Source: Asterias amurensis (Eukaryota; Echinodermata; Asteroidea; Forcipulatida; Asteriidae). From it: a stretch of 64,000 bases of DNA. Position numbers and translations under genes: made by a program. A model generated the notes under the pieces. The model did no database searches. It saw nothing but the letters and a program-made list of their open reading frames with translations, and was not told where the DNA came from. This document shows positions 29,937 to 41,662 of this stretch, one piece after another (within the stretch, counting starts at the first letter, position 1; every line of letters starts with the position of its first letter). The stretch is from NCBI RefSeq assembly GCF_032118995.1, contig NC_092650.1, positions 23,694,001 through 23,758,000 of the forward strand. Direction: 5' to 3'.

Positions 29937-30236
29937 GGTGGTCTTTAACCAAATATCCAGCCTCTTCTTGACAAAAGTAAACAATGTGCCTTTATTCTGC
30001 AGGGTAAAAAAATCAGTTTTGACAGTTCAGTTTTGATGCCTCACTCACACACACGCACAACATCAACATCCCCGTTTTTGTTATTGTAAACAGCGCCCTC
30101 TATCGGTATAGGTTGATACAAACTTTCACACATCCTCCATCAGTTACTCCGCACATCACACTCGATCTTCAAAAACATCAAAATACAACAAAGTGCTGCA
30201 GATTTTACTGCTAGACAAACTTGCAAATTCCCAAAA
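29937..30236. promoter_or_regulatory. Divergent promoter region, TM gene / PSME3IP1
   Basis: 300 bp separate the two start codons, which face away from each other. No TATA box is obvious. It contains a CTCF-like motif at 30092-30106. Confidence 0.55.
30092..30106 (-). promoter_or_regulatory. CTCF-like motif
   Basis: The minus strand reads CCGATAGAGGGCGCT, 13 of 15 matches to the CTCF core consensus. It lies between the two divergent genes. Confidence 0.3.
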
Positions 30237-33200
30237 ATGGCGAAGGAGGGTGGTTCATTCAAGTCATTTGTTTCAGAGGCAGAAATTGACGAGAAGCGGA
30301 AAAAAAGACAGGAAGAATGGGAAAAAGTTCGCACCGAAGATCAGCCGCAAGGTAAGTTGGTGGGAAACTCAAGCGTTATACGTGTAATTCCGACATCAGA
30401 CAGAGGGGTTTGTTGAATGTTTTTTTTTTGTGTAGGCCTAGTTAAATTAAAATCAATTTTAAAAATATTTTGAATCATGGGGGGGGCGGGGTTGGTGTTA
30501 ATGCACCGGATGCACCTCTGTAATTTAACTGACATTCAATCACAGTCACACACATGACATGTAGGCCTACATCAAACATTTTTCTCCATAACTCATAATT
30601 AAATTAACAATAACATACATAACGCCTAAAATTAAAGACACTGAGTACATGTTTGGTAATTGTCAAAGACCAGTCTTCTCACTTGGTATATCTCAACATA
30701 TGCATGCCATAAGATAAACCTGTGAAAATTTGAGCTCAATTGGTTGTCAAGGTTGGGAGATAATAATGGAAGAAAAAACACCCTCGTCACACGAAGTTGT
30801 TTGATTTCAGATGCTTGATTTCGGGACCTCAAGATCTTATTCTGAAATCTGAGGTCTCAAAATAAAATTTGTGGAAAATTACTTCTTTCTCAAAAACTAT
30901 GTTACTCCAAAAGGAGCTGTTTCTCACAATGTTTTATACTATCAACAGCTCTCCATTGCTTTGTTACCAAGTAAGTTTTTATGCTAAAATTTTTTTTGAG
31001 TAATTACAAATAGTGTCCAGTGCCTTTAAAGGATTTGTGTACTTTTTGTAACACAAAACTCAAAGTGACAATGTCCACAGATTTACATTAAACTTACAGT
31101 TTACACCATTTCATTTGAAGATAATGGTAGTAGAAAGCGTACCTTAAAATACTACGTGCTGAGGTGCTCTAGTTTTTGAGAAATGAGTAAAACAATGTCA
31201 CAAGGTTTATGCGGTTATCGCGGTTATCGTTTTACTCATTTCTCAAAAACTACAGCACCTAATCAAGTAATATTTTCAGGGAAGCTTCAAACTGTGTAAG
31301 TTTAGTGTAAATCTGTGGACTTTGTAGGGTTTTTTTGTCCTTCAAAAAGTACATAGACCCTTTCAAGTTTGTGTTAAAAGTGTGTTTTTACTTAGTATGC
31401 AAGGTAATATTTTCTTCTGCAGAATGTCCAGAAGAGGATACCGACATGAGATGCCTCTACGACAAACTTCAAGAACAGAATGACAAGAAACAAGAAGATT
31501 TTGAAGAGCAATTCAAATTCAGTAAGTTGAAGTAATTGCAGAGAAAAGTTTATCTGACACATAACTGATGGCATATTTACAAGTTGAATAGTGTCTGACT
31601 GGCACAAAGCTATTGACAAAGAAGGGAGACTGCCGACATTTGGGCTAGGTTTAACTCGGTTGAGATCGCGGAATGTTAATCTGGAGGTCGCAGAATTTAG
31701 CTCTAGTTAATTTCTCTATTATACTAAATTATTCATAATGTATATGGACATTTCCCTTACTTGATGATAATCAAATCTATGGAAGAGCCAAATTGCATAA
31801 ATTATGTAACTTTGAATGGGTTTTTTTCCATTTTTTTTTTTTTTTCATTGTTAAGTAGATTTTGTAATAATAATATCGGTAGCTGTTAAATTTTTGGTGG
31901 ACCATCCTATATTTACATTGCCAAATACCTTTTATTTACCAGTTTTTAAGGAAAGAATTAAAACTGTTGATAAGGTTTGACCAATGTTTGTTTTTTGTTC
32001 TCAGGTAACACTTCCATCTTCCATCGTTTTGTATGTACTTATTCTTCACTTATTGTTATTTATTATATTCAACTAATGATAATGTTAACCTCCCCAGGGT
32101 TATGGGATTCGTTCCAGTTTCGGACTTAAATAAAATATAAATTACTGTACCCTTCCCATTCCCCACCAAACATAGAGAACATGGTGAGAGGTATTGACGA
32201 AGAAGAGAGTAAATTTCTTGACGAGGTCGCCGATCGCCAGATGGAGCTAGAGACGAGACGGTGGAAGGAAGAGAACGAGATGGTTGCAGAGATCAAACAG
32301 TACACAATATCCTTTTAAAAATCGTTCAATCAATTACCAAGACGCGATGTTCTGTTTTCATCGTGATATCAAATCCCTTTATGTTATGGTAGGGGTTCTT
32401 TTATAATCACAGTGACCCCCCCCCCCAAGTGTTGATTTACAAGCAGTGAGACTGGGGTCTGGCAAGCCCGCATTAATTTGATCGTGTTGGGTCTTGTACT
32501 GCAGTGTGCCTTAAAACTTTGGTTGTAAAAAAAAATTCTCTGATTTGGGGTACTGCGTCTTGTCTGTTGAGGGTCTTTATCCAAAAGAAATTATGGTACC
32601 TCAAAACTGTTTTTTTTCTCTTCTAAAAACCCTTGTCACAACTGCAGAGCTTCAGTGCTTTTCACCAAGTAAGTTTCCATAGTCTTTAATCTTTGGAGTA
32701 CAGTAGACTCTCTTTATAACAACGTCGCTGGTACTTCCAAAGAACCTCTTTACAACAGGAAAGAGAAACAAAGAAACGTAAAGCAGAAATGAGATTCGAG
32801 ACTTCAGAATGTACTCTTTATAAGCAGAACCTCTTTAATACAGTGGTCTTTATAAACGAGAGCCGACTGTACATGTACTTACCAAAGTATGACCCTACCT
32901 TTAAACTCAATAATTAAAAATGTTATTTCTTCCTTAATGAGATGATATCACGATAGGGTGATACCAATTGATGACACAAAGAAACGAGTGAGCGTCAAAC
33001 CACAGTCTGCAGCAGAGGTTTCAGCAACGGCTAAGACGGGGACGTCATCTACGAGTAGGAGGTCTCAAGCAACACTCCTAGCTGGAGCCGTTAAAAGAAA
33101 GAGGTGAGTAGAGATTCAGGCCTGATGCTTCACAGAGGCAATAGAGACGGTTGCCTCCAATGCCCCCATGTCATTGCCTTGGTGCCCTTGAAAAGCTCCA

Positions 33201-35398
33201 GTAGAAATTTAGGGAGCCCTTTACCGATGAGAAAATGCCTTGGTGCCCTTGCCCTTTTAAAAAACGAAGCATACACTACAGGTCTGGAGATTCAATAGTC
33301 AGGTAGTCCGGAGCACCAAAGTCTGGCTTTCCAAACTCTGGCTTTCCAAACTCTGGGTTCCAAACTCTGGGTTCCAAACTCTGGGTTCCAAACTCTGGGT
33401 TCCAAACTCTGGGTTCCAAACTCTGGGTTCCAAACTCTGGGTTCCAAACTCTGGGTTCCAAACTCTGGGTTCCAAACTCTGGGTTCCAAACTCGGGTTCC
33501 AAACTCGGGTTCCAAGTCCCAAGTCTGGATTAACCCTTTACAGCTTCAAACCCTCCAGAATTTATCCCCATGGTTTGGTTTTCTCTGGATGGATTTGATA
33601 ATAGAGTATTTTGGAGCAGTCATGTTGGTTGTATCTTTCCTCGCCTTCTACCTCTAGGACCCTGGTTCGAATCCCACCGGGGGCGCTATGTGGATTGGGT
33701 TTCAGTCCCTACCTGATTGTACATTTGTTTTACCTGCATAAAACATATTTGCTTGTTCTTGCATGTTTTGTTTGGTTTTATCTTGTACGCAATTGATGTA
33801 CTTGCTTTAGTATTTAATGTTGCCATCCATTTTTGTATGTGTGGCCAAATAATATTTATCTTGCTAATCTTTTACATTTTGTTATCATTTGTATACTTTT
33901 AATAATCCCATTTTTAGAATTTTACTGTTTTCTTTGCGACAGATACATGTACATTAACGGTAGACCTTGTAACTTTGTTTACAAAATATCGTCCTTGTAC
34001 ATTCTATGGCCTTTCTGTGTGTCATAATTTCCAAAGAGTTATAAAAAATAACAGTTGTAGAAGTTGTGAGATGTGTCTTTTTCTTCATATCAGAAGTTGA
34101 TAACAATCAGACAGTGCCATCTCCATGAAATAAAAGTTTTTGTGTTTTCCTTCTGAGTTTGTACAAATTTTGCCTGCAGAAAGCGGCTCTGTGGCGCTTT
34201 TGTAAACATGTGACATCAGAGGTCACATGGTCTATTCAAGTATTTGTGTATATACTGTTGCCAGGCAGAGTTGACAATGTCCTTGACATAAGCTATGTTT
34301 CTTTGAGGCACTAAATGGGGCTCTAGATGGCTCAACTATTTCCTTTGATTGATGTAATAATTGTTATTTTTATCTCGCATTTTTACTTGCCAAGAAAATT
34401 AAATAATTTTAAAGATGGTTTTGTGTTTGATAGTGTATCCCCTCCCACTTTTGTTTTTTAAATAATTTGTGTAGACATAACTTGATACTTCATTTGATTA
34501 ATTTGGGTTCTTTTTTGATTAATATTTTTGTAGGTTGTTTGTAATGTGCTTTTTATTTTGTAACATATTTTGCAAGTCGGCCTTGAGTTTCTTTCTTGTT
34601 AGGTAGTGTATCCCCTTGACCCCTTCCACTTTTGTTTTTGAAATATTCTGTGTAGACATAACTTGATACTTCATATTATTGGTTTGTTTTCTTTTTATGT
34701 TTAATATTTTTGTTAGTTGTTTAAAAACTGCTTTTCATATTGTAACAATATTTGCCTTGGATTTCTTTCGTTCTCGCTAGATAGTGTATCCCCTTCCACC
34801 TTTGTTTTTCAACTAATTTGTGTAGGCATAACTTGATACTTCATATTATTGAATTTTTTTTTTTTTTATGTTTGATATCTTTATATCTTTGTTGGTTTTT
34901 TGTATTTCAACTTAATCATCATGAATATTATCAAACTGCTCGCACAGGAAAAAAACGCATTTTGGGTAAACAAGAAGAGTCCACAACACCATTTTTTCTA
35001 AAAACCTGTACCATACTAGCCCTTTTAAATATAACAAAATAACTTTTTATCTGATTTTTTTCAACTTTTTTATCTGATTCAGGAACACTTCAGAAGGGAC
35101 AAATGGAGAGGAGAAGAAAGTCAAAAGTGCCCCGTCAACTTCCACAAATCCAAAACCGTTGTCACATAGTCCAACAGAGTTGCTGCAAGACTCATCAAGT
35201 GAATCAGTTACTACCAACGATGTAGACAGACCAGCTCGTAGTGTTAACAACAAGGCCCATGTAGTGAGCATCCTACCCGGACTCGGCTTCTATACTAATA
35301 GTAGTGACTCAGATACATCAAGCAGCGACTCTGAAGTGGACTTGCTTAACTCTGTCATCCACAGGGCGATTAAAAAGAAAAGTTGTCACTCCACTTAG
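30237..35398 (+). CDS. PSME3IP1: PSME3-interacting protein (FAM192A/PIP30)
   Basis: Exons: 30237-30351, 31423-31521, 32176-32306, 32952-33103, 35083-35398 (270 aa; human is about 254). In human it is a nuclear partner of the proteasome activator PA28-gamma, binding through its acidic C-terminus. Conserved stretches are [20 protein letters not shown] near residue 9, then CPEE...[44 protein letters not shown], and near the C-terminus SILPGLGFY followed by a Ser/Asp-rich patch ([12 protein letters not shown]) that fits CK2-type phosphorylation. The first three exons are long charged helices. The intron after exon 3 has U12-type AT-AC signals; if a normal GT-AG intron were used instead, the protein would lose four residues. 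The last 25 codons are tandemly copied downstream. Confidence 0.93.
30636..31025. mobile_element. TTAA MITE family A, copy
   Basis: It starts AGACACTGAGTACATG after TTAA at 30632-30635 and ends AATAGTGTCCAGTGCCT before TTAA at 31026-31029. That right TTAA is also the left one of the next element. It lies in PSME3IP1 intron 1. Confidence 0.82.
31030..31361. mobile_element. TTAA-flanked MITE (AGGGTCTATGTAAC family), copy 2
   Basis: It abuts the previous MITE with one TTAA between them. It starts AGGATTTGTGTACTTTTTG and ends CAAAAAGTACATAGACCCT. The right flank is TTCA, a changed TTAA. Confidence 0.8.
32307..32951 (+). other. PSME3IP1: Putative U12-type AT-AC intron
   Basis: The intron begins ATATCCTTTT, a full match to the U12 AT-AC donor consensus, and ends ATATCAC. 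A branch-site match TTCCTTAAT lies at 32930-32938, its A about 14 bases before the AC end. Exons join in phase 0 and keep the conserved Tyr of KQYT (human KEYR, from memory). Confidence 0.75.
32700..32873. mobile_element. Tigger/pogo-like MITE
   Basis: The ends CAGTAGACTCTCTTTATAAC and GTTTATAAACGAGAGCCGACTG (last 20 considered) are inverted and flanked by TA. The pattern matches pogo/Tigger termini. It sits inside the AT-AC intron. Confidence 0.6.
33116..33285. mobile_element. Complete CTTCGTTTTTGAAAGGGC-type MITE
   Basis: CAGGCCTGATGCTTCACAG on the left and AAAAACGAAGCATACACTAC with AGGT on the right are inverted. The interior has GTCATTGCCTTGGTGCCC and AAATGCCTTGGTGCCC. Confidence 0.8.
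33327..33515. repeat. 14-bp minisatellite
   Basis: About 13 copies of TCCAAACTCTGGGT, with slightly altered end copies. It starts 42 bases after the MITE, in PSME3IP1 intron 4. The three overlapping minus-strand frames here are repeat artefacts. Confidence 0.95.
33641..33720 (+). mobile_element. SINE fragment with B box
   Basis: CCCTGGTTCGAATCCCACCG then GGGGCGCTATGTGGATTGGG. The A-box half is not evident. Confidence 0.45.
34435..34900. repeat. ~175-bp tandem repeat, three copies
   Basis: TAGTGTATCCCCT...CCACTTTTGTTTTT and TAGACATAACTTGATACTTC recur from about 34435, 34608 and 34786 in PSME3IP1 intron 4. Copies are about 85 percent alike by eye. Confidence 0.8.
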
Positions 35399-36050
35399 TG
35401 AATCAGAAACGGGAGACTAGAATAATAAATGAGGACCTCGGTTCCAAAGGAATGAGGAGTTCCTGACTTTTATCTGAATTCAGATGTTTTAAAGTCTGCC
35501 TGGAAGTTCCTGACTTTTATCTGAATCCAATACATCTAGCAGGCTTACTACCAGCGACTCTGAAGTGAACTTGCTTAACTCTGTCATCCACAGGGCAATC
35601 AAAAAGAAAAGTTGTCACTCCTCTTAGTGAATCAGAAACGGGAGACTAGAACAATGAATGCGGACTTCAGTTCCAAAAAGATGAGAAGTTCCTGACTTTT
35701 ATCTGAATTCAGATGTTGTAAAATCTGCTTGGAAGTTCCTGACTTTTATCTGAATCCAATACATCTAGCAGGCTTACTACCAGCGACTCTGAAGTGGACT
35801 TGCTTAACTCTGTCATCCACAGGGCGATTAAAAAGAAAAGTTGTCACTCCTCTTAGTGAATCAGAAATAGGAGACTAGAACTATAAGTGCGGGCTTCGGC
35901 TCCACAAGAATGAGGAGTTGCTGACTTATATCTGAATTCAGATGTTGTAAAATCTGCCTGGAAGTTCCTGACTTTTATCTGAATCCAATACATCTAGCAG
36001 GCTTACTAGCAGCGACTCTGAAGTGGACTTGCTTAACTCTGTCATCCTCA
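35314..36050 (+). repeat. Tandem copies of the PSME3IP1 terminal codons
   Basis: Units start at 35314, 35531, 35760 and 35989 (229-bp period; the first lacks a 12-bp insertion). Each carries the coding end [19 protein letters not shown] and, in the full units, the stop TAG. Copies 2 and 3 differ from the gene mainly by silent changes. The last unit is cut by a MITE end. Confidence 0.92.
35424..35429 (+). terminator. PSME3IP1: Candidate poly(A) signal of PSME3IP1
   Basis: AATAAA lies 26 bases after the stop codon. The matching places in the later tandem units read CAATGA and CTATAA, so only the first unit keeps it. Confidence 0.45.
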
Positions 36051-36052
36051 CG

Positions 36053-36108
36053 GCGTTTTTATGCTAACAATTATTTTGAGTAATTACCAAAGGTGTCCAC
36101 TGCCTTTA
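36053..36108. mobile_element. Solo end of TTAA MITE family A
   Basis: TTTTATGCTAACAATTATTT to AAAGGTGTCCACTGCCT, followed by TTAA. Only about 55 bases of one end are present, joined to the PSME3IP1 tail repeat. Confidence 0.75.
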
Positions 36109-36379
36109 AGTAATAATTGCTTTTAAAACAGTCATATTACTCCCATGCAAGGCTAAAGACAAAGGTGATCGAGCCCTCCCAAGAAGTCTTTCAAAATCAT
36201 CACAATGATTTTGAGGGATTGGGGTTGACATTCAGTGTAGATTCAACAAAACATAAATCAGGTTCTGAAGGATTGGGGCAGTTGTTTGGATAATGCAATG
36301 TGCGATTTTAGGCATTTACACGGTTTTGCAGTAACACCGTGTGTGTGTCTATTTGCCAGGTAGATTTTGTTCTGCTTAA

Positions 36380-36749
36380 AGGCAGTGGACACTATTGGTA
36401 ATTACTCAAAATAATTATTAGCATAAAACCTTTCTTGGTGACAAGTAATGGGGAGAGGTTGGTGGTATAAAACATTGTGAGAAACAGCTCCCTCTGAAGT
36501 GCCATAGTTTTGGAGAAAGAAGTAATTTTTGATTTCAAGACCTCAAGTTTAGAACTTGAGGTCTCGAAATCAACCATCTAAACGCACAGAACTTTTGTGT
36601 GACAAGGGTGTTTTTTCTTTCATTATTATCTCGCAAGTTCGATGACCGATTGAGCTCAAATTTTCACAGGTTTGTTATTTTATGCATATGTTGAGATACA
36701 CCAACTGTGAAGGCTAGTCTTTGACAATTACCAATAGTGTCCACTGCCT
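36380..36749. mobile_element. TTAA MITE family A, copy
   Basis: TTAA lies at 36376-36379 and 36750-36753. The ends AGGCAGTGGACACTATTGG and CCAATAGTGTCCACTGCCT are perfectly inverted. Confidence 0.9.
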
Positions 36750-36957
36750 TTAAACAGTCTATTACTGTGGAGTAGATTTTCAGAATTCAGGAGACTACTG
36801 TCTTGCATTTTAACTTCTTCCTTTAACGGATCGTTTTCAAATTCACTACTGTGGAGCGAGTTCTTAAATGGTCTGAAAGTTTCAACTAGGTTGCTCTAGA
36901 CATCGATAGGAGACTGGATAATGCAACTTCTAATTATACATCTTAGGAGCAAGGTTC

Positions 36958-37243
36958 CCAGGGGTCAAAATTGCCACTAGCCCGCTAGCCCGGGACTACC
37001 ATATTTACAGCCGGGCTACTGATATTTCCAGTTTGATAGCCCGACGGGCTAGTGGAAAAATAATGCAAAAATCATCATCACAAACAATAAAGAACTATGT
37101 TATTGGTGTATTGTAAAGTTTGAGCCGTGACGCGAGACATAATGTGTCTTTCGGGCTACCAAAATCTAATCAGGGCTACTAAAAATTATTGTTCACTAGC
37201 CCTGCTGACTACCATGGAAATACACTTAATTTCGACCCCTGGT
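36958..37243. mobile_element. Palindromic element, CCAGGGGTCAAAATT ends
   Basis: CCCAGGGGTCAAAATTGCCA is mirrored by AATTTCGACCCCTGG. The interior repeats CTAGCCCG and CGGGCTA in both directions. Confidence 0.72.
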
Positions 37244-37683
37244 TCCAATAAACCAATCACACAAGAATTAAGGCAGTAGACTGAGTTTACATAACTTACA
37301 ATATTTTATTACACAGTCTTTAATATCTCCATAATATATTAATACATGCTCTCCTTGTCTTGGGTGTGAGAAAATAGTCATACAAAAATTGTTTCACCTG
37401 GGACTGATTTGCCTAAAAACACTGCACCTCGAGACAACAAAATGGCCACTGCATATCAAATGGATTACTGCTTTAAACAATCGAATTGGCATAAAGTAAA
37501 TGTACTCCTTTATTTTCTGACATCAAAATACTGCTTTATTTGTTGTATGTTAATTTTGATTTGGGCAGTCTCAAAATATCAGTGATGATAAATAAATCAT
37601 TAAATTACCACAAGAAGTGTCATAACAAATTATTCGTTTATCGCTGTAGACCCTTCTGAAGTTCTCGTATGATGTCACTATTT

Positions 37684-38035
37684 GTGATGGGCTCTGCAAA
37701 AATGAGTCACAAGGGGAGCAATTGACTTATTGGGTTTTATACATGGCTGAAAAGAGCAAACAACAAGCTTTATTCTGACATATCTTACACACTTGTAATG
37801 ATGTTTGGTTCAAAAGTTATGACCTTTTGTAAAATAGATTATGTCACAATCTGAAAATAACCCATACTGGGGAAACAGCCTGTTTAATAAAAACATCAAC
37901 TATTGAGGTCTAGCGATTGAACAAAAAAGTACATTTTTTATTCACCTTTATCGATCAAAAACAAAGTGTTTTTTTTCTTCAGAAAATGTGAAGATATAGA
38001 CCCTAAAGAAGCACAAAACCACATAAAAAGCTGGA
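37684..38035. mobile_element. MITE, GGCTCTGCAAAAATGAGTCAC ends, copy 2
   Basis: GTGATGGGCTCTGCAAAAAT then sequence matching 14618-15032 in the other orientation (TCAAAAGTTATGACCTTTTG). The far terminus is not clear. Confidence 0.7.
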
Positions 38036-38984
38036 ATTTCTTCAAGCGCATGTTACACGCATGTTCTTTTCTAGAACTGCACGAACATACACTGTGAAAC
38101 AAAATGCTGGCTGGTACTGCATTTACATGTATGTACTCTACACATGTCACAGAAATGTGACATCAGTGAGAAAGTCTTTATATGCAATCATGAATTTATC
38201 TTAACAAAACTTAACAATTCTGAAGATTTGTTATGGTCTCCTCTTGGTGTAGAGGAATACACCCCCCCCCCCCCCTGATGCTGCAAAATAAGAGCATTTG
38301 TGTATCTCCATACAAGTTCATACTTTTCACTTCAACTGCTAACCATAAAAAAGTTTGTGGGAAACAGCACCATAAAATTAGACCCAAAGAATTTAACAAA
38401 ATATATATAGAATGACTTTGGTGTTTTAAATGAATTAAGATACAAATTAAAGTAAAACCTGTGACAGCGTAAAATATTATCATGTTAATTTGGTGGTTGG
38501 AATTATAAATTTCAGGTTTGTATTGTATATGAACTCAAATCAATAAACATAATATTCATGATAAAAGACAGTTCCAAAATGCACTCAACTCAAAATTAGT
38601 TGTAACAAGTCTTTGGTTTGCAACACAGCATGTACATTTTTTTTCCTCCAGATACACTAAATACAATTTCACATTTCAACATTGGCAGTTTATCATGAAA
38701 TCTCTCCTATTGTCTCCTTACATGATGTGGAATGCACCTTCGCACAATGCACATTTGCCATTTTGGGGTCCACCCTTTGGGTGTACCCTCAAAACTTGTT
38801 TAATATTTTATTTTTAATTCTTGTTTTGTTGTGGTTAATTATTATACAAGATGTAAAACTTCTCATACGACCACCATAGTGTCTTGTCTGCCAGGAAAGG
38901 CGCAAGCCTTGAAACAACCCTTAGCACCCACAGAATTACATTGGTGCCATGTGCTTTTGCCATAGTGCCCTCTGTAATGTTTAA
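38036..38984. other. No gene recognised
   Basis: AT-rich, with a poly-C run near 38263-38275 and short open frames only. Confidence 0.4.
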
Positions 38985-39355
38985 AGGCAGTGGACACTAT
39001 TGGTAAATACTCAAAATATTAGCATAAAACCTTATTTGTCAACGAGTAATGTGGAGAGGTTGATAGTATCAAACAGTGTGAGAAACGGCTCCCTCTAAAG
39101 TGATGCAGTTTTCGAGATAGAAGTAATTTTTCACAAATTTGATTTCAAGACCTCAGATTTAGAATTTGAGGTCTCGAAATCAAGCATCTGAAAGCACACA
39201 ACTTCGTGTGACAAGGGTGTTTTTTCTTTCATTATTATCTCGTAAATTCGACGACCAATTGAGCTCAAATTTGCTCAGGTTTTTTTTATGCATATGTTGA
39301 GATACACCAAGTGAGAAGACTGGTCTTTGACAATTACCAATAGTGTCCAGTGTCT
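38985..39355. mobile_element. TTAA MITE family A, copy
   Basis: TTAA lies at 38981-38984 and 39356-39359. The ends are AGGCAGTGGACACTATTGG and CCAATAGTGTCCAGTGTCT. Confidence 0.88.
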
Positions 39356-39448
39356 TTAATACAAATTTTTATTTTCCCCATCCATAAAAGAGCCCTTCCA
39401 AAGAGAAAAATTGGAGTGCCCCTTCATCAAGAGCCAAGTTCTGGACCT

Positions 39449-39714
39449 GGGGTGGATTTCATAAAGGTAGTCCTAACTTAGGACTAGTCCTAGGCAATGC
39501 TAAGAGATAGGACCAGTCCTAAGTAGTCCTAACGTAGGACTAGTTCTAGGCAATGCTAAGAGATAGGACCAGTCCTAAGTAGTCCTAACTTAGGACTAGT
39601 CCTAGGCAATGCTAAGAGATAAAACCTAAGTTAGGACTACTTAGGACTGGTCCTATCTCTTAGCATTGCCTAGGACTAGTCCTAAGTTAGGACTACCTTT
39701 GTGAAATCCACCCC
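39449..39714. mobile_element. Foldback with stacked TAGTCCTAACTTAGGAC units
   Basis: GGGGTGGATTTCATAAAGG and CCTTTGTGAAATCCACCCC are the ends. Between them a ~56-bp unit with GGCAATGCTAAGAGATAGGA occurs three times forward, then inverted. A decayed relative is at 58893-59009. Confidence 0.85.
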
Positions 39715-39719
39715 TGAAG

Positions 39720-41560
39720 GCCCAGGGAATGCACAAAGCCCCTCTCTTTTTGCAAACAAGGTGACATAGTCTATACAGTAGTTACAATATCATTAATATT
39801 CCCAACATTTTAAATAAACATTTTAAAGACCTACTAAACTTTCTGAAAGCAGGAAAAATAGCAAATTATTCCCAAATAAAACTTTTCTTCTTGACGTGAA
39901 AACCTTTAATAATGGAAGTGGAATGATTGAATCTTTAAGTATAATATTCATTCTTTCAATATAATCACATTTTACACAACTTTCATAAATGTTATATTTC
40001 ACATACGCTTTTTGTAAAATATCTTAAGATATAATATGTACAGATAAATTACACATGCATTCATAATTTATATTAAGGTTCATTTTAAACATAGACTAGA
40101 TTCAGTCATTTGTCATTTTAAAAAACAATTATAGCTTTGCACCGTCAGTTTCAAGTGTCAGAATCAACATTGGCAGACATTGAATGATAATTCATTTAAA
40201 ACAAAAAATAGAATTAAACAAAAATCCAGGTAAAACAAACAAATTATGCAGGTGCCGGGGACCAAATTCGTGAAAATTTTTGCTCTTTTATACACAGTCC
40301 CAGCAAATCTTAATCACAGGCAAAGCCCTTGAATTTTTTTCTGAAGACGAGCAGAGTGCACGTTTGAAACATCAAGAACAAAACCACGGCTCTTCTCAGA
40401 GCCACCACTAGCCTCGATTCAAGGCTGTTGGCGTAGTGCGCCCCGGCCCGGTGCGCGGCACGATTCTGCAACAAAAACTGCACGCAGTGTATACACGAAC
40501 AACGTATACATTGTTTGTGCAGTGCATTGTACAGCGAGAACAGTATAGCGTAGTCATGAGTACGGTCGTGTCTTCAACCTCGTGCGTGTGGCTCAAACAA
40601 CTTAGAAAGTACTCATGTACCCTAGTGTACCGTACAGATGGTACATGTACATGTACAGTATGTGTATATACGCTGTACACGTATTATATGCACGCTTTGT
40701 GTTATGTATGGGGGGTGCGCTGGCGGAATGCAGTGATGAGGACTGGGATTTTGCAGGTCGAGGCTGGCTGGAGCGCCTTGAGATCAAGGCTAAGCCACCA
40801 CTCACTTCCCTACTATAAAACATGTATAACATACATCTTGAAAATAATTGAAATGGACAGCCATTTACAAAAAACCAATGGCAAGAGATACAAGGTTTTT
40901 TCATGGACAGAAATATTCGTTTTTGGGGGTAACTGTGAGAACGTTAAGCCAAGGGTGCTTGATTGTTGGTTGGGTGCTTGATTGTTGGTGAAGTGCCGAT
41001 TGGACACAAAAGTACTACAATAACTTGTAGAACTATAATGTACTATTGGTCTGTGATACCATCAAGGACACAAGCTTACCCAGGTTTGTTAACCGTCCTA
41101 CTGGTGACTTTTTCCAGAAAGTTTGAAACCAGTTTCCTGCAGGGATTGTGTATAGTTGCATAATTCTGCACAGAACTGGATTTTGTGTTGAGTGTAGCCC
41201 ACGTGATATAATACAGGCAAGCATATAGTTTACTCATGGTTTATCCATCATACCATAGAGGTACAAAAACCATACAAAACCACAGCAGGTAGTCATTGAA
41301 TGGTCAATTAGTAGGAGGGTCATTATACAAATATATATATCGGTCAATAAAAACAACCTCGTCAATAACATTCAACTTCTTCAGTTTGGTGATCAACCCA
41401 TCATAAAAAGAAAGCACACAAGTTTCATCTTTCAAATGAATTTCAACTTTTTACATCTGCCTGGTGAAACTAAAAGATGTAGTATTTTGCTCAAATCAAG
41501 ATAAATACTGCTCTCTGATCTACTGCACAAGCGTTGTTGATGATACTCGCAACAATGTAA
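39720..41560. other. No gene recognised; GC-richer patch
   Basis: 40430-40800 is GC-richer than its surroundings, with a GTACATGTACATGTAC run and a 181-codon frame at 40436-40981. The frame has no recognisable domain and crosses repeat-like sequence, so I do not call it a gene. A motif at 40341-40407 matches the foldback loop at 8820-8880. Confidence 0.4.
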
Positions 41561-41564
41561 ACTT

Positions 41565-41662
41565 AAAGGAATGTTAGCAGGTAACCTATTTTTGCTAAGC
41601 AATATTCTCCTTTGCTTAGCAAGTTTTTCTGTTGACAGACTTTATGAAAGTTAGCCCTGGGC
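41565..41662. mobile_element. Fragment of the GGGCCCAATTTC foldback family
   Basis: CTAAGCAATATTCTCCTTTG, AAGTTTTTCTGTTGACAGAC and TTTATGAAAGTTAGCCCTGG match one half. Confidence 0.5.

Noticed and set aside
33276-33522. Three overlapping minus-strand frames with repeated Trp-Asn-Pro-Glu-Phe-Gly
   Set aside because: They are read-outs of the 14-bp minisatellite in three frames.
40436-40981. 181-codon plus-strand frame
   Set aside because: No domain, overlapping frames on the other strand, dinucleotide-like runs and repeat motifs nearby.
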